Shown here one piece after another: positions 1-7,978 of a stretch of DNA of 64,000 nt (positions within the stretch are counted from its first letter, which is position 1; every line of letters begins with the position of its first letter). The position numbers were made by a program, and so were the translations under genes. The DNA is taken from assembly GCF_021739485.1 (NCBI RefSeq), contig NZ_JAJFNK010000011.1:1-64000 (forward strand). The letters are read 5' to 3'. The notes below the pieces were generated by a model. The model made no database searches. It was not told where the DNA came from and saw only the letters and a list, made by a program, of their open reading frames with translations. This DNA comes from Alicyclobacillus tolerans (lineage in GTDB: Bacteria > Bacillota > Bacilli > Alicyclobacillales > Alicyclobacillaceae).

Positions 1-425
1 TGTGGCCAACAACGTTGGAATTGCGGTGGTTCGAACCTACCAATGCCCAGTTATTGGGAGCAACTGCATAACTCATGCTGGATACGTAGTTTGTTCTAAT
101 TTGTTACAAATTTTAGTCCAATTTGTGACTTGGAGGCCAACCATCAAGGTTAATACGACGGTTTTTGAAACAAATTAGACACATTTCAGGTACATACTGC
201 AATACACAGGTAAACACAGATACAGGCGTGTATTTCCGGTCTTTGCTCCTCCAAATCAGGGGTGCAGCCCATGGGGCCGGGCTCCTGGACCAGGCATCAG
301 GTGTGCCAGCACAGGATGAAAGGCATAAGATGGTACAATGGTATCAGGTTCCAGCCATGAATCCGGTTCTCGCCGTGAACCCGCTGTGCACGTCTTGCAG
401 TTGCCTTCTCTAGGAGGAAAGCGCC
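1..425. other. gene-free left edge
   Basis: No convincing coding sequence is visible on either strand. The frames that are open lack ribosome binding sites and protein-like composition. The last bases carry the AGGAGG ribosome binding site (412-417) of the following gene. A T-arm-like inverted repeat around TTCGAAC near base 30 is the only RNA-like element, and it is not accepted as a tRNA. Confidence 0.5.
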
Positions 426-1109
426 GTGATCGCCAAGTACTTGTTGTTTTCTTTACTGTGGATGTTGACAGGGAATCCAATTGTGGCGATTATTCTGGTT
501 CTTGTCTTGTACTACGTCATCGATCGGCGCTATTTTGGCATGCTGCCAAGCGTCGTCAAACCGTTCCGACAGCAAATGCGAACTTCCAACTTGAAACGAG
601 TCTTAAACGCAAACCCTCACGACATGCCGGCCCAATACGAGCTCGCCCAACTCTACATCGAACGGCGCAAATTTGCAGATGCACTGACCTTGCTCGAAGC
701 TCTGCCAGGTTCCATGCAGGATACTGCCGATGTTGTCTACGACACGGGTCTTTGCCACATGGCCTTAGGACGCATTGAGATGGGAGAACAAAGGGTCCTC
801 GACGCCCTCAAAATGGATGGCAGGCTGCGTTACGGTGAGCCCTATTTAAAACTAGCCACTGCTGTGGCAGCCTCCCACCCCAAACGCGCCATGGAGTACC
901 TGCGGGAGTTCCAAACCCTCAACTTTTCGTCTTGTGAGGGGTATTATCGCATGGGCGAACTCCACAAGAAATTCGGAAATACATCAGCAGCCGTTCAAGC
1001 CTGGGAACAGTGCATTCAGACCTATCGCGTACTTCCCAAATTCCGCAAACGCGTAGAACGCCACTGGGTTTCCCTAGCCCGTATCAAGCTTCTAACGGGC
1101 GGCAGATAA
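426..1109 (+). CDS. membrane-anchored TPR-like protein
   Basis: A 227-residue protein starting at GTG, eight bases after a clear AGGAGG. Residues 1-35 form one or two hydrophobic segments broken by a GNP turn, so the protein is probably anchored by its N terminus. Residues about 55-220 are helical and read like tetratricopeptide repeats (alternating small and aromatic positions, for example in YELAQLYIERRKFADAL). TPR proteins are scaffolds for protein-protein contacts; no enzymatic motif is visible. It is the only plus-strand gene at this edge and converges on the ECF operon. The partner is unknown. The TPR call rests on pattern, not alignment. Confidence 0.6.
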   Translation: MIAKYLLFSLLWMLTGNPIVAIILVLVLYYVIDRRYFGMLPSVVKPFRQQMRTSNLKRVLNANPHDMPAQYELAQLYIERRKFADALTLLEALPGSMQDTADVVYDTGLCHMALGRIEMGEQRVLDALKMDGRLRYGEPYLKLATAVAASHPKRAMEYLREFQTLNFSSCEGYYRMGELHKKFGNTSAAVQAWEQCIQTYRVLPKFRKRVERHWVSLARIKLLTGGR

Positions 1110-1201
1110 GCCACGGAAGCGCAAGACATAATTTGCTCGGCCAACACCGGCTGCTCGCGGCAGCGCTTCACGGGCGACCGCCCTTCCCCGGCGGCAGCGC
1201 T

Positions 1202-2068
1202 TCACGGATTTAAAAATTCAGCCAGCAGTTGATTGAAACCGTTCGGATTCTCCAACGGGATCCAGTGGCCGATGCCTTCCATCTTCTCGTAACGCCAGGG
1301 TGCTTTGACGACCTTCTGGGAGCTCTTCATAGCCTCTTCGCTCAGCGCAACATCGCCGCTGCTAAACACGCCTAGTGTAGGCGCTTTCACTTCAAACTCC
1401 CGCGATGAGACCGAAACGAGTTTGTCCACAGGGGTAATGGCGCGGTACCAGTTCAATCCGGCTGTGAGTGCATCCGGGTCTTTCATGTTTTCCAGGTATT
1501 TGTCCGCATCGGGCGAACTGCCAGTCAGTTGCCGGAACAAGTACCAGTCGTGCTCCGCCACCAACCGTTCCGCCACGTTGCCCGGAAATACGAACAAAAT
1601 CCGGTACCACGCCTTTTGCAGTGCTTCTAATGACGGCAACTCTCCCGTGCTCGGCGCCCCCACAGACAACACCGTCAGGGTGCGAATCCGGTCTGGGAGC
1701 GCCGCAGCGCAGACCCACGCTAAAGCGGCCCCAAAGTCATGTCCCACCAAATGAACGCGCTGCACGTGAAGGGCGTCAAGCAGGCCAGATACATCCGATA
1801 CGAGTTTCGACATCCTGTAGTCCTGCACGTCCGCCGGTTTGTCGGACAGCCCCCTGCCGCGCAAGTCAGGAACAATCGTGCGGTAACCTCGTTCGACTAA
1901 AAACGGAACTTGAAAACGCCATAAGTCACCCGTATCCGGAAACCCGTGCAAAAGCAAAACAGGGTCTTTCTCTCCATCTCCCGCCCCAGCGTCCCGTACG
2001 TACAGGCTCAGCCCGTTCACGTTGATATACCGTCCCAGCACGTCCTGCCCCTTTTCGAATTCCGCCAC
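1202..2068 (-). CDS. alpha/beta hydrolase, epoxide hydrolase-like
   Basis: A 288-residue alpha/beta-hydrolase-fold enzyme. The oxyanion segment HGFPDTG lies at 41-47. The nucleophile elbow GHDFG has Asp111 as nucleophile, which is typical of soluble epoxide hydrolases and haloalkane dehalogenases and unlike the Ser of esterases. The probable catalytic His is in GHW near residue 268. The GTG start is chosen because AGGAGG lies seven bases upstream. The gene begins three bases after the M20 peptidase stop, so it is the last cistron of the ECF operon. Substrate unknown; the context suggests it processes a compound imported by, or derived from, that transporter. Confidence 0.75.
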   Translation of the reverse strand: MAEFEKGQDVLGRYINVNGLSLYVRDAGAGDGEKDPVLLLHGFPDTGDLWRFQVPFLVERGYRTIVPDLRGRGLSDKPADVQDYRMSKLVSDVSGLLDALHVQRVHLVGHDFGAALAWVCAAALPDRIRTLTVLSVGAPSTGELPSLEALQKAWYRILFVFPGNVAERLVAEHDWYLFRQLTGSSPDADKYLENMKDPDALTAGLNWYRAITPVDKLVSVSSREFEVKAPTLGVFSSGDVALSEEAMKSSQKVVKAPWRYEKMEGIGHWIPLENPNGFNQLLAEFLNP

Positions 2069-2070
2069 AG

Positions 2071-3288
2071 TTAAGCCTCCTCGTTCAAAAACGCAACTGC
2101 TGCCTGCGCGTATATTCTGGCCGTTTCTACAAGCTGCGCAATGTCCACCCACTCGTCGACGTGGTGAGGGATGTACCGATCGCCGGCTCCCGTCGTCACA
2201 ATCGGAACGCCGGCTTGGTGTAGAAACGTCCCGTCCGTGGCTCCAGGGACACCGTTGTACACCGGTTCTTTGCCGCTGACGTCCCGATAGGCACGGGCCA
2301 CGGCGCGGACCAGAGGGTCCTCTGGGTCGGTGGCCGTCCAAGGGCGTTCTTCAATCACCTCCAGGCTCGCCTTAAACTCTTTGTCCCTCTGACTCAAACG
2401 CTCGATTGTGTCTTCCATCTGCCTGCGCAACACCGCGTGGTCCTGTCCAGGAACGGTCCGGATGTCGAGTGTCGTCATGCACTCCTGCGGCACGACGTTG
2501 ATTTGCGGCTCGCCCTTGACCGGGCCTTTGATAATCGTCGGCGTGATGCTCGGCCACCCCAGCAGAGGGTGCTCCCCAAGCCGTGCCTTCTCGAACGCTT
2601 CCAGTTCCTCAAGGGCCACAATGACGCGCGCCATTTTCGTATTTGGATTGATCCCGGTCAACGGCATCGCCCCGTGCGCCATCTTCCCGTACGTGCGCAC
2701 CATCGCGCGCATCGCCCCTTTTTGCGACACGCAAATCTGATTGTCCTCCGGTTCGCAAATGACAGCGCCATCCACTCCGTTCGCCCAGCCGCGGCGGATG
2801 AAGTCCTTAATCCCAATCATCAACCCTTCCTCGTCGCAAGGGATGCAAAGTACGATCTTTCCGTTCAAGTTGCCAGGCGAGCGCATCAGCGCGTGCACCG
2901 CCGCGATGGCCGCAGCCACGTTCCCCTTCGTGTCGCACGACCCGCGCCCGTAGATACGGCCCGATTCTACGGCGGCTCCAAACGGGTCGTACGACCAACT
3001 GTCTAAATCCCCCGCCGTGACCACATCCGTGTGGCCTTCAAACAACAGCGTCTTGCCTGGACGCCCCGTGTCTAGAACCGCGATCACGTTGGGCCTTCCC
3101 GGCACCACTTCCTGATACGATACGGTCAATCCCATCTGGCGCAGATAATCCTCAATAAAGCGCGCTACCCGTTCTTCGTTGGCGCCCGGAACTTCGGGAT
3201 TGAACACGCTCGGTATCTGCACAAGGGTGCGCGTTAAAGAAACCACTTCCCGTTCGTCGACCCAATCGGCCGCCCGTTGTTGCGGCAT
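2071..3288 (-). CDS. M20 family deacylase/peptidase (ArgE/DapE/ACY1 type)
   Basis: A 405-residue cytosolic metallohydrolase that would hydrolyse an N-acyl or amide bond using two Zn2+. Visible family residues are EGHTDVV (His86, Asp88), GRGSCDTKG (Asp119 bridging metal), CDEEG (catalytic Glu pair 153-154), CEPED and a late His pair in IPHHVDE. The length is normal. The ATG is fixed by GGAGGTGGGAGC just upstream. It lies directly after the ECF S component. YlmB, a thiamin-pyrimidine salvage deformylase, belongs to the same superfamily, but no TPP riboswitch or tenA is present, so that role is only one possibility. ArgE or DapE is less likely because no biosynthetic neighbours are seen. Confidence 0.8.
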   Translation of the reverse strand: MPQQRAADWVDEREVVSLTRTLVQIPSVFNPEVPGANEERVARFIEDYLRQMGLTVSYQEVVPGRPNVIAVLDTGRPGKTLLFEGHTDVVTAGDLDSWSYDPFGAAVESGRIYGRGSCDTKGNVAAAIAAVHALMRSPGNLNGKIVLCIPCDEEGLMIGIKDFIRRGWANGVDGAVICEPEDNQICVSQKGAMRAMVRTYGKMAHGAMPLTGINPNTKMARVIVALEELEAFEKARLGEHPLLGWPSITPTIIKGPVKGEPQINVVPQECMTTLDIRTVPGQDHAVLRRQMEDTIERLSQRDKEFKASLEVIEERPWTATDPEDPLVRAVARAYRDVSGKEPVYNGVPGATDGTFLHQAGVPIVTTGAGDRYIPHHVDEWVDIAQLVETARIYAQAAVAFLNEEA

Positions 3289-3358
3289 GCTCCCACCTCC
3301 TGCATGGCCTTCTCCTGACCGCTCCTGAACGTTCCTGACCACGTCTGGCCGGCCTTGA

Positions 3359-3925
3359 CTACCGGTCCGCTGGCGTATCGTCCAAAAGCTTCGATTTCTT
3401 GCGCGACGACCCAATCCGCTGCCACGCTGTCACCACGGCCAAAGTGATAATGATGGAAACAATCGCCTCAGGCGTTCCGTTGACCAAAGCCACTCCGATG
3501 GCGACGTTCAACGTCATGTAACCGCGCAAGACTGCCATGCCCAGCACCAGGATGGTATTGGTAATCGAACCGATAAAACCGGCTGCGCCAATCGCAAAGT
3601 ACTGGTTGACTCTCCGTAACCCCACATAGGTCAGATAGGCCGTCAGCCCGATGAACAGGCGCGGTAAAATCGCGACCAACGGGTCCTTGAACAGCGGTAC
3701 CGTAGCCGTCAAAAACGAAGACATCCCGAAAATGAATCCGATCACGACGCCAACCGGCCATCCAGCTACGATCGCGCCAATGATTGCCGGGATGTGCATA
3801 ATGGTCGCATTGCCTGCGGCCGTCGGGACCGGAATGTACCCCAGCCGCGTCATTCCCAGCAAAATAGCGACTGCGCCAAGAACCCCTGAAATCACAACCT
3901 TGCGAACCGTAAATCCCTTTTCCAC
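3359..3925 (-). CDS. ECF transporter S component
   Basis: A 188-residue, almost entirely hydrophobic protein with about five to six membrane segments. It has the signature of the general ECF S-component family (PF12822): LGYIPVP, then a conserved AGNATIMHIP stretch and IIGAIVAG, and later DPLVAILPRLFIGL. S components bind a vitamin or cofactor precursor with high affinity and dock on the EcfA-A'-T module. The GTG start follows GGGGGAG by five bases. Because T, A1 and A2 are in the same operon, this is a dedicated transporter. The ligand cannot be read from sequence; pantothenate- or folate-type members look similar. Confidence 0.8.
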   Translation of the reverse strand: MEKGFTVRKVVISGVLGAVAILLGMTRLGYIPVPTAAGNATIMHIPAIIGAIVAGWPVGVVIGFIFGMSSFLTATVPLFKDPLVAILPRLFIGLTAYLTYVGLRRVNQYFAIGAAGFIGSITNTILVLGMAVLRGYMTLNVAIGVALVNGTPEAIVSIIITLAVVTAWQRIGSSRKKSKLLDDTPADR

Positions 3926-4036
3926 CAAAACTCCCCCAGTCTTTAAGTGGGTGAACCCGGCCCTTGCGATTGCAGCGCACAAGCCCTTCAACCCGCAGAG
4001 TTTCCTGCCCCCAAGTACCCTCAACTCCTGCCGCCG
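3926..4036 (-). other. possible structured leader between ecfT and the S component
   Basis: This 111-base gap sits inside an otherwise overlapping operon. Read on the minus strand it can fold: GGGTTGAA pairs imperfectly with TTCACCC around an inner arm (GGGCTTGTGCG against CGCAAGGGCC). A G-rich ribosome binding site for the S gene follows. Known classes (TPP, FMN, THF, preQ1, cobalamin) were compared by eye and do not match. It could be an uncharacterised ligand-binding leader or simple spacer. Confidence 0.25.
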
Positions 4037-4879
4037 CTAATACGGAAACGGAATCGCAATCAAAGCGGCAGAGACGACAAGGCCGACCGCCAAAACAACG
4101 TAGTCGAGCGGCTTCGCTTCGTACCGTTTGTAACTCGTACGCTCGTCTGTCGGCGTATAGCACCTCGCCTCCATCGCCAACACCAAATCTTCAGCCCTGG
4201 CTAACGCCACGTTAAACAATGGCACGATGATGGGGAACATGTCCCGCGTGCGCTGAACAATCCGCCACCACTGTCCCGTGCCAAACTCGGCTCCCCGGGA
4301 GGCCTGGGCTTTCATCATCTTTTCCATCTCAATGGCAAACGTCGGCACGAAGCGGATGGCGATGGTCATGATGAGCGCGAACGCATGGACCGGTATTTTG
4401 AACACCTTGAGCGGTCGCAGCAGCAACTCCATGCCGTGCGTCAGCTCTGTGATGGTGGTGCTGAGCGTCAACACACTCGTGACAAAGATGATCTCGACGA
4501 ACCGCATGGCAGAAACCACGACCAACTTCACGCTCGCTGTCGTAATATCGATGATTCCATAGTGGAATAACACGATGCCTGTATCCGCGACTCCTCCGTA
4601 AAACAACAACTGCAACACAGCCAAGGCAATCATGAACGGCAGCGCTGGTTTGACTCCCGACATTCCGTAAGAAAGCGGAATTTCAGAAACGTAGAACAGC
4701 AGCAAACTTAAAATGAGTGCCGCCACGTTGGCCAAATACGAACTTAAAAAGGAAATGGTGAGTATCAACACCGCAAACATGGCCAGTTTAAAGCGCGGGT
4801 CAAACCGGTGAATGATAGAATTCGTCGGGACATACTGGCCGATCGTGATGTTTCGGGTCAATTCAAACTCTCCAGCCAT
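4037..4879 (-). CDS. ecfT: ECF transporter transmembrane component EcfT
   Basis: About 280 residues with several membrane segments: an N-terminal hydrophobic block near 30-75 and others to the C terminus. The cytoplasmic coupling loop carries the two short EcfT signatures, here ASRGAEF and EARCY, which insert into the two ATPases. ATG at 4879 overlaps the upstream ecfA2 stop in a TGATG junction and has GGGAGG at a good distance; a GTG three bases earlier is the alternative start. It joins the ATPases to the S component encoded next. The coupling motifs are somewhat degenerate from the usual ARG, but recognisable. Confidence 0.88.
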   Translation of the reverse strand: MAGEFELTRNITIGQYVPTNSIIHRFDPRFKLAMFAVLILTISFLSSYLANVAALILSLLLFYVSEIPLSYGMSGVKPALPFMIALAVLQLLFYGGVADTGIVLFHYGIIDITTASVKLVVVSAMRFVEIIFVTSVLTLSTTITELTHGMELLLRPLKVFKIPVHAFALIMTIAIRFVPTFAIEMEKMMKAQASRGAEFGTGQWWRIVQRTRDMFPIIVPLFNVALARAEDLVLAMEARCYTPTDERTSYKRYEAKPLDYVVLAVGLVVSAALIAIPFPY

Positions 4880-5748
4880 CACTCACCCTCCCGTTCCGGC
4901 AGCACAGATACAATTTCTGAGGCTGCTAGGTCGACGTCGTGTACACCGGGATCGACGGAAAGGCCAGCCTCGTTGAGTTCATGCAAAATTTCGATAGTTT
5001 CAGGCATTCCGATCCGGTGCATTTGCAGCAGGTCGGGTTGCGAAAACACCTCTCGCGGCGTTCCGGACGCCGCGACGCTTCCGTCCGCAAGAACATAGAC
5101 CAAGTCCGCGAGGTACGCGACTTCCTCCATGTTGTGCGAAACAAAAATCACGGTCAACCCTTCTTCGCGGTTTAAGTCTTTGATGCGGGCGAGCAAGTCT
5201 TTGCGGGATTTCGGATCGAGCCCAGCTGTGGGTTCGTCGAGAACCAGGATTTCCGGTCGCAATGCCAGCACTCCGGCGAGAGCCACTTTTCGCTTTTGTC
5301 CGCCGCTGAGCGCAAACGTCGTTCGGTCCTTCATCTCTGAAAACGGCAAACCGACCACTTCCATCGCCCACTTGACCCGTTCGGTCACTTCCCGGACAGA
5401 CAGCCCTTGCTTGTACGGACCAAACGCGATGTCGTCGCCGACGAGTTTTTCGAAAATCTGGTCTTCGGGGTTCTGAAACAGAAGCCCCACCTTTCGCCGT
5501 ATCGCTTTGACGTCGAGTTTAGGCCGGCCAAGGTCCTCTCCGGCCACCGTCAAACTTCCCGACTGCGGACGAAGCAGCGCGTTGAAGTGTTGAATCAAAG
5601 TGGACTTCCCGCAACCCGTATGACCAATGATGGCTGCACACTGTCCGGTTTCAATGCGCAGACTCACTTGGTGAAGCGCCTGATGCTCCATCGGGGTACC
5701 GAGCATGTAGGTGTGCGACAGGTTCTCCACCCGTACGGCGTCGGTCAT
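4879..5748 (-). CDS. ecfA2: ECF transporter ATP-binding protein EcfA2
   Basis: A 289-residue ABC ATPase powering the ECF transporter. Walker A GHTGCGKST is at 42-50, followed by Q-loop FQNPEDQIF, ABC signature LSGGQKRK, Walker B ILVLDEPTAGLD and switch His in SHN. The PEDQIF Q-loop context is typical of EcfA proteins, which form an asymmetric A1-A2 pair. A C-terminal extension of about 40 residues follows the core, as is common in EcfA. It overlaps the upstream ecfA1 by four bases (ATGA) and ecfT downstream, so the three are translationally coupled. Confidence 0.92.
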   Translation of the reverse strand: MTDAVRVENLSHTYMLGTPMEHQALHQVSLRIETGQCAAIIGHTGCGKSTLIQHFNALLRPQSGSLTVAGEDLGRPKLDVKAIRRKVGLLFQNPEDQIFEKLVGDDIAFGPYKQGLSVREVTERVKWAMEVVGLPFSEMKDRTTFALSGGQKRKVALAGVLALRPEILVLDEPTAGLDPKSRKDLLARIKDLNREEGLTVIFVSHNMEEVAYLADLVYVLADGSVAASGTPREVFSQPDLLQMHRIGMPETIEILHELNEAGLSVDPGVHDVDLAASEIVSVLPEREGE

Positions 5749-6629
5749 CCTTTTCTCACCTGCCTTTTCGTCCGGTTTGCTTCGAGTACCGCGTCCACCA
5801 CTTCCTTGGGGTGAATCAGGTTGCCCGGGAAGTACGGGCGGCGCTCGTGAATCCTTTGCGAGATCTGACTGGCCTCCGGAGCGTCCAGTTGCAGTTCCTG
5901 CAGCCGCTCGCGATTGGCAAACACCTCTCGCGGCGTACCTTCCATCACAATGCGCCCTGCTTCCATCACGAGAACCCTGTCCGCCCGCACTACCTCTGAC
6001 ATGTGATGCGTAATGGCGACAATGGCCATCCCTTCGTCGTGGAGGCGGTCAATGACAGTTAAAACCTCTTGCCTCCCGATGCTGTCGAGCATGCTCGTCG
6101 CCTCGTCCAAGACCAGGCATTCCGGCCTCATAGCCAAGATTCCTGCGATCGCGACGCGCTGTTTTTGGCCTCCGGAGAGAAAGTGAGGCGGCCGGTGCCG
6201 GAACTCGGTCATCCCCACCATCTCCAAGGCCTCTTTGACCCTTTGCCTCATCTCGTCTTCGGGGACCTCGAGATTCTCCAGCCCAAAAGCCACATCGTCT
6301 TCGACCATGGTCGCCACAATCTGATTGTCTGGGGACTGAAAAACCATCCCCACGCGCTTGCGAATCTCCTTTTTAAGGCTCTTGTCCCGCGTGTCCATGC
6401 CGGCGACGAAGACCCTTCCCGATTTCGGCAGCAAGATGCCGTTTAAATGCTTAGCTAACGTCGATTTCCCGCATCCGTTGTGACCGATAATCGCCACGTA
6501 TTCGCCTTCCCGGATGCTCAGGGAAATGTTTTCAAACACCGGAATCTCCGTCTTTTCATTCACTTTATAAGCAAACGAAATGTTTTCTACTTGAACCAAC
6601 GAACTGCCAATTCGCGAACCCTCGCTCAT
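5745..6629 (-). CDS. ecfA1: ECF transporter ATP-binding protein EcfA1
   Basis: A 294-residue ABC ATPase, partner of EcfA2. Walker A GHNGCGKST at 49-57, Q-loop FQSPDNQIV, signature LSGGQKQR, Walker B CLVLDEATSMLD and switch His in THH. The QSPDNQ variant is characteristic of the EcfA1 subgroup. It starts within the last four bases of the preceding dehydrogenase gene (ATGA overlap). In many Firmicutes ecfA1-ecfA2-ecfT lie with ribosomal protein genes and serve many S components; here they sit with metabolic genes and their own S component. A second, housekeeping copy elsewhere in the genome is therefore possible. Confidence 0.92.
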   Translation of the reverse strand: MSEGSRIGSSLVQVENISFAYKVNEKTEIPVFENISLSIREGEYVAIIGHNGCGKSTLAKHLNGILLPKSGRVFVAGMDTRDKSLKKEIRKRVGMVFQSPDNQIVATMVEDDVAFGLENLEVPEDEMRQRVKEALEMVGMTEFRHRPPHFLSGGQKQRVAIAGILAMRPECLVLDEATSMLDSIGRQEVLTVIDRLHDEGMAIVAITHHMSEVVRADRVLVMEAGRIVMEGTPREVFANRERLQELQLDAPEASQISQRIHERRPYFPGNLIHPKEVVDAVLEANRTKRQVRKG

Positions 6630-7705
6630 ACCCCGCTCCTGTCGTAAATATCCCGCACAGCCTTTCGCACGGCGTCCCCCATGTCGACAGTCGAGTCCGT
6701 GCCGCCGAGGTCCGGAGTGAGAACCGTACCGGATTTCATGACGCTCAAGATGGCCGACATGAGCTTGTCCGCAGCACTTTGTTCACCGAGAGACTCAAGC
6801 ATCAAAACCCCCGTCCAAATCGTTGCGATGGGGTTGGCGATGCCTTTCCCTGCAATATCCGGTGCGGACCCGTGCACCGGTTCAAACATCGAAGGAAAAT
6901 TCCGCTCAGGATTGATGTTGGCCGATGGCGCCACGCCCAATCCGCCGACCACCGCCGCCCCCAAGTCCGTGAGGATGTCGCCGAACAAATTCGATGCCAG
7001 CACCACATCGAAGGTGTGCGGCCGCAACACAAAGTAAGCCGCCAGCGCATCGACGTGCGCAAACTCGACCTGGACATCCGGGTAGTCGAGAGCCAGTTGC
7101 CGAATCACCCTGTCCCAAAACGGCATGGAGTAATTCATCGCGTTGGACTTTGTGGCCACCATGAGGCGCTTGCGGCGGGTTTGCGCCAACTTAAAGGCAT
7201 AGCGCGCGGCTCGTTCGATACCCCGGCGAGTGAAAATGTTAGTTTGGACTACCAATTCCTCGGAGGTCGCTTCGTTTAAGCCTCCGCCAATGTTGGCGTA
7301 TTCCCCTTCGGTGTTCTCCCGGATCACGACAAAGTCGATGTCGTCGCTTCGGCTCAACGGGCCTTGGACGCCCGGGAGCTTCTTGACCGGCCGCAGGTTG
7401 ATATACTGCTGAAACTGACGGCGGATGGGGAGAATCAGCTCCCAAACCGAGACGTGATCTGGAACGGACTTGTCCCCAACCGCCCCAAAGTAAATGGCGT
7501 CAAATCCCCGCAACTGTTCCAGACCGTCGCTTGGCATCATGCGTCCAGTCTTGTTGTAATCGTCGCATCCCCAGGAAAAGTGCTCCCATTCCCAGCCAAA
7601 TCCTCCGTCCAGAACTGCGACCTCGTCGAGCACCTTGATTCCTTCGCGTATCACTTCCGGGCCAATACCATCCCCCGGAATTACGGCAATCCGATGTGTT
7701 TTCAT
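6626..7705 (-). CDS. tartrate/D-malate-type decarboxylating dehydrogenase
   Basis: A 359-residue member of the isocitrate/isopropylmalate dehydrogenase family, which oxidises a 2-hydroxy acid with NAD(P)+ and usually decarboxylates it. PGDGIGPEV lies at the N terminus, the VIRENTEGEY motif near residue 130 is typical of tartrate dehydrogenase (TtuC) and D-malate dehydrogenase (DmlA), and the metal-site segment NLFGDILTDLGAA is intact. It is not a LeuB by this motif and no leu genes are near. It is the first cistron of the ECF operon, so its hydroxy-acid substrate may be linked to the imported compound. A second, divergent family member lies in the island at 28987-30105. Confidence 0.85.
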   Translation of the reverse strand: MKTHRIAVIPGDGIGPEVIREGIKVLDEVAVLDGGFGWEWEHFSWGCDDYNKTGRMMPSDGLEQLRGFDAIYFGAVGDKSVPDHVSVWELILPIRRQFQQYINLRPVKKLPGVQGPLSRSDDIDFVVIRENTEGEYANIGGGLNEATSEELVVQTNIFTRRGIERAARYAFKLAQTRRKRLMVATKSNAMNYSMPFWDRVIRQLALDYPDVQVEFAHVDALAAYFVLRPHTFDVVLASNLFGDILTDLGAAVVGGLGVAPSANINPERNFPSMFEPVHGSAPDIAGKGIANPIATIWTGVLMLESLGEQSAADKLMSAILSVMKSGTVLTPDLGGTDSTVDMGDAVRKAVRDIYDRSGV

Positions 7706-7798
7706 CCCGTATTCACTCCCCGAAATCCAGCAGCTTCGCGCTGTCGGACAATTGCAAACAGCACTCTTGAACGTTGTAATTCGGCTTGGGTCAGCAAA

Positions 7799-7827
7799 AT
7801 CCTGTCAGAGCTGAGCCGTGACAGGAT
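7799..7827. promoter_or_regulatory. 9-bp inverted repeat before the ECF operon
   Basis: ATCCTGTCA and TGACAGGAT form a perfect inverted repeat around an 11-base spacer. It lies 94 bases before the dehydrogenase start and about 150 bases after the metal-transporter stop. On the minus strand the second arm runs into TTTT, so it may terminate the transporter mRNA. It could equally be an operator for the ECF operon. The rest of 7706-7978 holds no gene that I can support. Confidence 0.4.
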
Positions 7828-7978
7828 CGTTTGCCAAGTTTATTCTCCTTCAACCCGGCGCGCATTATGAGAAACCGAACACGATGAGGGGGGATGGCGC
7901 AATAAATGCTGACGCAGTGTTCGCGTTTGCGCAGGCAGGAGAGCAGCCTCCCGCTGGTTTGCGGAATGCGGAAACGCT

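Noticed and set aside
1-60. T-arm-like repeat (GGTGG-TTCGAAC-CTACC), possible 3' end of a tRNA
   Set aside because: No convincing anticodon arm lies upstream in the window and no CCA or matching acceptor is seen; the 5' half would be outside the window, so it cannot be tested.
3926-4036. Known riboswitch (TPP, THF, preQ1, FMN, cobalamin) in the ECF gap
   Set aside because: None of the conserved cores I know could be matched by eye.
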